Positions 7,594 to 11,942 of a stretch of 11,942 nucleotides of DNA are shown here, piece after piece. The stretch comes from an uncultured bacterium (GTDB lineage Bacteria; Patescibacteriota; Minisyncoccia; Phycocordibacterales; UBA9973): NCBI GenBank assembly GCA_903825265.1, contig CAIJZW010000013.1, forward strand, positions 1 through 11,942, in the 5' to 3' direction. Below the pieces are notes generated by a model. That model saw only the letters and a list, made by a program, of their open reading frames with translations, was not told the origin of the DNA and made no database searches. A program made the translations under genes and the position numbers. The first letter of the stretch is position 1; each line of letters starts with the position of its first letter.

Positions 7594-7694
7594 CGGACGC
7601 TCTTTCGAGTCTTATTTAAAATCTAAATATTTATAAATAGATTTAAAATAAAAAATTCCTTATATATCATCCTTATGACAACATACTTGGAACT
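7574..7694 (-). promoter_or_regulatory. Long, hairpin-containing leader of the hydrolase gene
   Basis: About 120 bases separate the predicted transcription start from the ATG, in contrast to the near-zero leaders of the other genes. In RNA order it holds a 7-bp stem (7638-7644 with 7619-7625), a 3-bp stem closed by a GAAA tetraloop (7609-7600), and a 5-bp stem GATGG/CCATC (7594-7590 with 7582-7578) that ends 4 bases before the start codon and buries the upstream ATG. I could not match it to a known riboswitch. It is a candidate for post-transcriptional control. Confidence 0.45.
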
Positions 7695-7700
7695 CCTAAT

Positions 7701-7729
7701 ATAGTAGCACAAAGGCATATAAAAGTCAA
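7701..7729 (-). promoter_or_regulatory. Promoter of the hydrolase gene (proximal)
   Basis: On the minus strand: TTGACT (7724-7729), a 17-base spacer, and TACTAT (7701-7706) preceded by TGC. Spacing and extended -10 are both good. Confidence 0.7.
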
Positions 7730-7731
7730 TG

Positions 7732-7759
7732 GTTATACCACAGTTTTTACTGTCGTCAA
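7732..7759 (-). promoter_or_regulatory. Possible distal promoter with palindrome in its spacer
   Basis: On the minus strand: TTGACG (7754-7759), a 16-base spacer, and TATAAC (7732-7737). The spacer holds the inverted repeat ACAGT-N4-ACTGT (7740-7753), placed where a repressor would block polymerase. The -10 ends two bases before the -35 of the proximal promoter. The promoter call is moderate; the operator idea is speculative. Confidence 0.4.
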
Positions 7760-7798
7760 ATACAAAATACCCTTATTTTATAAGGGTATTTTGTATTT
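7758..7798. terminator. Palindromic terminator downstream of the Cys-repeat gene
   Basis: A perfect 18-bp stem (7758-7775 with 7781-7798) has a 5-base loop, CCC/GGG in the upper stem, and A/T-rich flanks on both sides. It is the first strong intrinsic-type terminator met by minus-strand transcripts leaving the Cys-repeat gene, about 180 bases after its stop. Its left end overlaps the -35 of the distal promoter by two bases. Confidence 0.75.
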
Positions 7799-7804
7799 TA
7801 ATAC

Positions 7805-7834
7805 TTGACAAACTATATGATTATATTGCATAAT
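7805..7834 (+). promoter_or_regulatory. Promoter-like sequence facing right, no obvious gene
   Basis: TTGACA (7805-7810), an 18-base spacer, and CATAAT (7829-7834) lie on the plus strand. The predicted start falls inside the following inverted repeat. No credible ORF follows. Confidence 0.35.
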
Positions 7835-7865
7835 CAGCCTTAAAAATAAGGATTTAAGGCTGATT
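7832..7865. repeat. 13-bp inverted repeat in the intergenic region
   Basis: AATCAGCCTTAAA (7832-7844) is the exact complement of 7853-7865, with an 8-base loop. A TTTT run ends it on the plus strand (7864-7867), so it could be a weak plus-strand terminator. In the other direction there is no T-run. Confidence 0.6.
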
Positions 7866-7894
7866 TTGACAAAAATACTATTTTGTTTTATAAA
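7866..7894 (+). promoter_or_regulatory. Second rightward promoter-like sequence, consensus spacing
   Basis: TTGACA (7866-7871), exactly 17 bases, then TATAAA (7889-7894) on the plus strand. Transcription from about 7901 would pass a 13-codon ORF (7935-7976) and then run antisense into the 3' end of the Cys-repeat gene. It is the best promoter in this stretch, yet no gene follows in its direction. The rest of 7574-7977 holds only the leader, promoters and hairpins listed here. Confidence 0.5.
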
Positions 7895-7977
7895 AACCTT
7901 TATTTATAAAGATATTTGCCATATTCTACTTACCATGACATTGTTTAATATGTTAGACCATTGGGAAATAATCTAGA

Positions 7978-9216
7978 CTAAATATTTGCCTCACATGATG
8001 CAATTTCCTCTTTACCAGTAATTAAATTACATAATGTTTTATTATTGGTTAATCTGCCGATGACCACAATACACCAATTCCTCCCATTAGAACCAGTATC
8101 AACGGTGATCATGTCGCAAATTTTTAAATCCAATTTCTTTGTAGCCACGTCATGATAACAACTATTCATACTATGAATATCCGTCATTTTTTTGCAAACA
8201 TTGTAATCATAATTTTGTTTCATTATAAAATAATAACAGTAATTATAATCATATCCACCATTATATTTTTTATCTATTGAATTACACAATTGGCTAGTGA
8301 TTTTTGAAGGACTAAATTTCTCTAAACAACGAGCCAAAGAAGATGGTGTTTTTATTATTTTACAAGTACTTTCATCCTTTGCATTGCCATATAAACATTC
8401 GTCTTTAGTTTTTTGATCAACAATAACATCACAAAGTGCAATATTTTTAGTCTGTAAGGCCACATCATAATAACATTGATCTTTATAGTCTCCAATTTTA
8501 TCATCATGAACTCCATTAAACTGATCACATGTCTTATAATCACCAGTTTCTCTATTCCCTGTTAATACACATATAAATTTACTCTGCTGATCAATTATCT
8601 TGCTGCAGTCTGTTTCTTGAATTGGTACAACTGATGAATTATTTTTTGGAGAAACATTATTGATGATTCTATTATCAAGACCTGTAATAACTTTTCCTGT
8701 TTCTTTTACAATAACTTTTGGTTTTTGCTCTGTTGTTACAGTAGTGATTTCGTTTTTTTGATCTATTTGTACTACTGGCTGTTCTTCTTTATGTATTTGA
8801 GCTTGTGTATTTTCTTCTTGTTTAATTTCATTCACAGAAACAATATTTTTACTTTTAATTAAATCTTTAATTACAGGTATATCATTCCTAAAAAAATAGC
8901 CTGATGCTCCTCCTGCTATTATAAATAGAGCAACTATAATTAATAATACTTTTTTACTTCCTGAATGATTAGCAGTTTGAGTTAATATAGGATTATTTAT
9001 ATTAGTAGCAGCAAATGGATTAATGATAGGATTAACAACTGGATTAACTAAAAGGTTAATTGTTGGATTAACAACAGGCATATTAACACTATTAAACCCC
9101 TCTTGTATATCTACTTCTGCCCACCCACTTCCCAGTAACTCTTTTGTAATAGTTTCTTTGTCTAAACCTTTTAATAATTGTGACTTAATAAAATCTAACA
9201 ACTGTTGATTTATCAT
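7978..9216 (-). CDS. Single-pass membrane protein with eight two-cysteine repeats
   Basis: This is a 412-residue protein in four parts. Residues 1-45 form a small helical domain (LLDFIKSQLLKGLDKETITK, then GWAEVDIQEGFNSV) of the kind often found at the N-terminus of CPR membrane proteins. Residues 46-78 are Asn/Pro/Val low complexity. Residues 89-109 are a transmembrane helix preceded by KK, giving an N-inside orientation. A polar linker follows (about 110-200). The outer part (204-408) has 16 cysteines in eight pairs: C204/216, 230/248, 262/274, 285/297, 311/327, 341/353, 367/382, 396/408. The second Cys of a pair is 14 residues before the next pair in six of seven cases. A CY-x-D-VA motif recurs (248-253 and 353-358). 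I infer disulfide-stabilised helical repeats outside the cell, perhaps for binding or structure. No enzymatic motif is visible and I cannot name the family. Confidence 0.8.
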   Translation of the reverse strand: MINQQLLDFIKSQLLKGLDKETITKELLGSGWAEVDIQEGFNSVNMPVVNPTINLLVNPVVNPIINPFAATNINNPILTQTANHSGSKKVLLIIVALFIIAGGASGYFFRNDIPVIKDLIKSKNIVSVNEIKQEENTQAQIHKEEQPVVQIDQKNEITTVTTEQKPKVIVKETGKVITGLDNRIINNVSPKNNSSVVPIQETDCSKIIDQQSKFICVLTGNRETGDYKTCDQFNGVHDDKIGDYKDQCYYDVALQTKNIALCDVIVDQKTKDECLYGNAKDESTCKIIKTPSSLARCLEKFSPSKITSQLCNSIDKKYNGGYDYNYCYYFIMKQNYDYNVCKKMTDIHSMNSCYHDVATKKLDLKICDMITVDTGSNGRNWCIVVIGRLTNNKTLCNLITGKEEIASCEANI

Positions 9217-9225
9217 AATACTTAT

Positions 9226-9234
9226 ATTCTAACA
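9226..9234 (-). promoter_or_regulatory. Extended -10 promoter of the Cys-repeat gene
   Basis: TGT followed by TAGAAT (9226-9231) on the minus strand ends 9 bases before the ATG at 9216. There is no good -35. It directly abuts the secA terminator palindrome. Confidence 0.55.
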
Positions 9235-9266
9235 TAAAAAATACCCGTAAGGGTATTTTTTATGTT
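9231..9266. terminator. Palindromic terminator after secA
   Basis: A perfect 16-bp stem (9231-9246 with 9251-9266) has a GTAA loop, a TACCC/GGGTA core, and A6/T6 flanks. It begins 9 bases after the secA stop codon and is followed at once by the -10 of the next gene. The core resembles that of the palindrome at 7758-7798. Confidence 0.88.
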
Positions 9267-9275
9267 TAAAACTTT

Positions 9276-11777
9276 CTATTTCTTCAACATATTCTTCTTG
9301 TGCTCTGTTGACTCAATAAAACCGCATTGTTTATACTTCTTGCCAGAACCACAAGAGCATGGGTCATTACGGCCAACCTTATCCCCTATTCTTTTATTAG
9401 TAGAATCTCCCCCTTCATTAGAACTTAGAATAAGTGATAGTTTTTCTTCTATAAATTGATCATCTGATCTTTCACTCTCAACATTCATAGTAGAAATTAA
9501 AGATGATACTTGTTCTTTGAAAATTACTTCCATTTCTTTAAAGAGTCTCAATCCTTCTTTCTTATACTCAATTAATGGTTCACGCTGACCATAGGCACGT
9601 AAATTCACAGACGAGCGAGTATATTCCATTGTTTCTAGGTGTTCAACCCAAAGAGTATCTGTAATATATAAAATAACACGTCTAACTGTTTCAAAAAATG
9701 TAGCATCTCCTATAGCTGTACGTTTTTCTTTTATAGTTTCTATTAATTTTGGATATACAACAACAAGCTCATCTAAGAATTTTTGTATTTCACTATAATC
9801 ACTAGAAAGCATTGCACGTCTACGTCCATATATGACATTACGCTGATGATTCATAACATTATCATATTCTAAGGTGTGTTTACGTGAATCAAAATGAAAA
9901 CCTTCTATTTTAGCTTGAGCAGTCTCTATAGCGTTTGAAATAAAACGATTCTCTATTGGCTGATCTTCTGGAATACCTAATTTACCCATCATGTTTTTTA
10001 AACGATCAGATCCAAATATTCTCATTAGATCATCTTCAAGTGACACATAGAATTGAGTAGCTCCTGAATCCCCTTGTCTTCCAGCTCTACCTCTTAATTG
10101 ATTATCAATTCTACGAGCTTCATGACGTTCTGTACCCATAACGAATAAACCTCCTAAAGATTTTACTTCTTCATATGATTCATCGCTAAATGGAATACCT
10201 CCAAGTTTGATATCAACACCACGTCCTGCCATGTTTGTAGCAACAGTTACTGCCCCAAGTCGTCCTGCATTGGCAATAATTTCACCTTCATGTTCATGAT
10301 TCTTAGCATTCAATATTGTATGAGGAACTCCAGCTTGTGTTAAATAAGCAGAAAGAAGTTCATTTTTCTCTATAGAAACAGTACCGATCAAAACTGGTTG
10401 TCCTTTACTATGAAGTTCTTTTACTTTTTGAGAAACAGCTAAGAGTTTACTCTTTTCTGTTTGATAAATTAAATCATTATGATCTATTCTATTTATAACT
10501 CTATGAGTTGGAACAACAATAACATTAAGTCCATAAACTTTAAAAAATTCTTCTTTAGAAGTTTCGGCTGTTCCTGTCATACCTGCCAACTTTTTATAAA
10601 AACGAAAATAATTCTGGAAAGTAATGGAAGCAACAGCTCTAGTTTCTTTTTCTATTTTTACTCCTTCTTTGGCTTCAATAGCTTGATGTAATCCTTCACT
10701 CCAACGACGCCCTGGTTGCATTCTTCCAGTAAAAGCATCAACTATAATAACCTGACCATCTTTAACAACGTAATCTTTATTATTCTCATATAGAGCTCTT
10801 GCTTTAACAGCAGTTTCTAAATGATGAACATACTTAATTCCTTTTTGAGTATAAATATCTTTAATTCCAAGTAGATCTTCTGCTTTCGTAATACCTATAT
10901 CTGTAAGAGAAATAGCACGAAGCTTTTCATCTACAGTATAATCTTCTTCTTTATTCAACTTCTTTGCAATATCCGCAAAAGTATAATACAAATCTTCTGA
11001 GTCTTCAGCGGCAGATGAAATAATAAGAGGTGTACGTGATTCATCTATTAAGATAGAGTCTACTTCATCAACAATAGCAAAATGATGCCCTCTTTGAACT
11101 ACATCTCCAATATTATTTGCTAAGTTATCTCTCAAAAAATCAAAACCAAATTCATTATTAGTTCCGTAAGTTATATCACAAGCATAAGATTCTTTTCGTG
11201 AACAAGGACGTAAGAATTCATACTGAACTTTAAATGAACTTGTTTCTTTCTCATCTTCACTTTCTTTATCTTTGTGAGACACATCATATATGTAAGATTT
11301 GTTTTCTGAATTCACAACAGCACAACTTATACCAAGCATTGCAAAAATTGGACCCATCCATACAGCATCACGGCGAGAAAGATAATCATTAACAGTAATA
11401 ACATGAACTCCTTCTCCTGTAAGTGCATTTAAATATGCAGGTAGTGTCGCCATCAAAGTTTTTCCTTCACCTGTACGCATTTCAGCAATACTTCCATTAT
11501 GAAGTGCTAATCCTCCTATTAATTGAACATCATAATGTCTTTGTCCATAAATACGAGTAGATACTTCTCTAACCAAAGCAAAAGCTTCAGGTAAAATATC
11601 GTCTAATGTTTGACCATTTGATAATTTATCTTTTAGTTCTTGTGTTTTATTTGAAAAATCAGAGTCTAATAACTTCTTTATTTCAGGCTCTAAAAGATTA
11701 ATTTTGTTAATAATAGGATTCCATTTCTTTATTTGCCTATTATTCTCATTTCCTAATATGCTTTTTAATATACTCAT
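9276..11777 (-). CDS. secA: Preprotein translocase ATPase SecA
   Basis: SecA is the ATPase motor that pushes unfolded preproteins through SecYEG at the inner face of the membrane. The 833-residue protein has Walker A RTGEGKT (101-107), Walker B-type DEVD (237-240), the preprotein cross-linking region, the second helicase half with NMAGRGVDIKLGG (515-527) and the arginine-finger motif QLRGRAGRQGD (560-570), then wing and scaffold regions including LRAYGQREPL (726-735). It is shorter than E. coli SecA (901), mainly in the helical wing, and has a charged stretch at about 165-180 between motifs. The C-terminal zinc tail reads CSCGSGKKYKQCG: C807, C809 and C818 are present, but the fourth ligand, normally Cys or His right after, is G819. 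The start is set by an extended -10 that ends 9 bases upstream. Its clients probably include the three exported proteins encoded nearby. Confidence 0.98.
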   Translation of the reverse strand: MSILKSILGNENNRQIKKWNPIINKINLLEPEIKKLLDSDFSNKTQELKDKLSNGQTLDDILPEAFALVREVSTRIYGQRHYDVQLIGGLALHNGSIAEMRTGEGKTLMATLPAYLNALTGEGVHVITVNDYLSRRDAVWMGPIFAMLGISCAVVNSENKSYIYDVSHKDKESEDEKETSSFKVQYEFLRPCSRKESYACDITYGTNNEFGFDFLRDNLANNIGDVVQRGHHFAIVDEVDSILIDESRTPLIISSAAEDSEDLYYTFADIAKKLNKEEDYTVDEKLRAISLTDIGITKAEDLLGIKDIYTQKGIKYVHHLETAVKARALYENNKDYVVKDGQVIIVDAFTGRMQPGRRWSEGLHQAIEAKEGVKIEKETRAVASITFQNYFRFYKKLAGMTGTAETSKEEFFKVYGLNVIVVPTHRVINRIDHNDLIYQTEKSKLLAVSQKVKELHSKGQPVLIGTVSIEKNELLSAYLTQAGVPHTILNAKNHEHEGEIIANAGRLGAVTVATNMAGRGVDIKLGGIPFSDESYEEVKSLGGLFVMGTERHEARRIDNQLRGRAGRQGDSGATQFYVSLEDDLMRIFGSDRLKNMMGKLGIPEDQPIENRFISNAIETAQAKIEGFHFDSRKHTLEYDNVMNHQRNVIYGRRRAMLSSDYSEIQKFLDELVVVYPKLIETIKEKRTAIGDATFFETVRRVILYITDTLWVEHLETMEYTRSSVNLRAYGQREPLIEYKKEGLRLFKEMEVIFKEQVSSLISTMNVESERSDDQFIEEKLSLILSSNEGGDSTNKRIGDKVGRNDPCSCGSGKKYKQCGFIESTEHKKNMLKK

Positions 11778-11786
11778 AATTTAGAC

Positions 11787-11795
11787 ATTTTAGCA
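11787..11795 (-). promoter_or_regulatory. Extended -10 promoter of secA
   Basis: TGC followed by TAAAAT (11787-11792) on the minus strand ends 9 bases before the secA ATG (11777). The -35 position falls in the loop of the preceding terminator and does not match consensus. Confidence 0.6.
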
Positions 11796-11796
11796 C

Positions 11797-11833
11797 AAAA
11801 AGAAAATCCCCGATAGAGAGGGATTTTCTTTTT
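11797..11833 (-). terminator. Terminator of the H1-like gene
   Basis: A 14-bp stem (11797-11810 with 11820-11833) has a 9-base loop. GGGATTTTCTTTTT/AAAAAGAAAATCCC gives a T-rich tail. It starts 17 bases after the stop of the mini-protein and ends two bases before the secA extended -10. Confidence 0.85.
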
Positions 11834-11850
11834 ATATTAAGTAAAGAATA

Positions 11851-11928
11851 TTACTTCTTTCCTTTCTTTGCTACTTTTTTAACTGCTTTTTTAGCTACTT
11901 TTTTAACTGCCTTCTTTTTTGCTGCCAT
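11851..11928 (-). CDS. 25-residue Lys/Ala-rich histone H1-like protein
   Basis: An ATG at 11928 opens a 25-residue frame ending in TAA at 11851. The product begins MAAKKKAVKKV and consists of AVKKVAKK-type units repeated twice, with 13 Lys and the rest mostly Ala and Val. This matches the C-terminal-tail type of bacterial histone H1-like (Hc1-like) proteins and is expected to bind DNA or RNA electrostatically. It lacks any globular domain. A well-formed terminator 17 bases downstream and the regular repeat support it as a real gene. Its promoter would lie beyond the window edge. Its role (chromatin compaction or ribosome/RNA binding) is inferred from composition only. Confidence 0.75.
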   Translation of the reverse strand: MAAKKKAVKKVAKKAVKKVAKKGKK

Positions 11929-11942
11929 ATATTTAAAAAATT

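Noticed and set aside
7574..7694. Hydrolase leader as a c-di-AMP (ydaO) or c-di-GMP (GEMM) riboswitch
   Set aside because: The GAAA tetraloop and CCGATGG are reminiscent of GEMM, and wall hydrolases are frequent c-di-AMP targets. But the conserved core sequences and the needed stems of either class are not present.
7740..7753. ACAGT-N4-ACTGT as a LexA (SOS) box
   Set aside because: The proteobacterial box is CTGT-N8-ACAG and the Gram-positive one GAAC-N4-GTTC. The arms here are in the reverse order and do not match either.
7935..7976. 13-codon ORF MTLFNMLDHWEII
   Set aside because: It is very short, lacks a ribosome site and has no recognisable pattern. It is mentioned only as lying downstream of the rightward promoters.
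517..11777. Alternative genetic code with UGA read as glycine, known in some CPR lineages
   Set aside because: No listed protein-coding gene of normal size ends in TGA, which raised the question. But no in-frame TGA is needed inside any gene, glycines use GGN, and all families have normal length.
1..11942. tRNA, rRNA, CRISPR arrays, insertion sequences, phage or defence genes
   Set aside because: I looked for these on both strands and saw no cloverleaf with conserved arms, no spaced direct repeats, and no transposase or integrase motifs.

Overview
The window is AT-rich, gene-dense bacterial chromosome. I read it as a small-genome lineage of the Candidate Phyla Radiation (Patescibacteria), most like Parcubacteria. 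The signs are a DnaE that ends at its OB fold, a 25-residue histone H1-like Lys/Ala protein, a signature N-terminal helical domain on a membrane-anchored Cys-rich protein, A/T-rich perfect-palindrome terminators, and almost no Shine-Dalgarno sequences. This is inference from gene style; there is no rRNA or other phylogenetic marker here. The standard code fits: Gly is GGN, and no UGA is needed in any frame.

Layout. 1-392 (-) is the N-terminal part of a secreted Ser/Asn-rich protein, cut by the window edge. It is divergent from 517-3081 (+), a complete M1 zinc aminopeptidase. That gene runs tail to tail, 3 bases apart, into 3085-3705 (-), rnhB (RNase HII). Across 38 bases rnhB is divergent from 3744-6704 (+), dnaE (replicative polymerase alpha subunit). 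dnaE is interrupted near its 3' end at a nine-A run, and the missing OB fold continues one frame over (6694-6948). A 21-bp palindromic bidirectional terminator follows. Next are 7001-7573 (-), an anchored lysozyme-fold peptidoglycan hydrolase with a long structured leader; a 404-base intergenic region with promoters and hairpins; 7978-9216 (-), a single-pass membrane protein with eight two-cysteine repeats outside; 9276-11777 (-), secA; and 11851-11928 (-), the H1-like mini-protein.

Themes. Three jobs are represented: replication and repair (dnaE, rnhB), protein export and surface proteins (secA plus three exported or anchored products), and peptide turnover (M1 peptidase). Six of the seven ordinary genes whose start is visible have a -10 hexamer ending only 6-9 bases before the start codon, often with an extended TGn. 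This predicts leaderless or nearly leaderless mRNAs. The lysozyme-fold gene is the exception: it has a leader of about 120 bases with hairpins and a 7-codon upstream ORF whose stop overlaps the start codon (ATGA). The most notable items are the dnaE frameshift at A9, the leaderless promoter grammar, the regular Cys-repeat surface protein, and the unusual leader of the hydrolase gene. No tRNA, rRNA, CRISPR array, insertion sequence or known defence system was seen.
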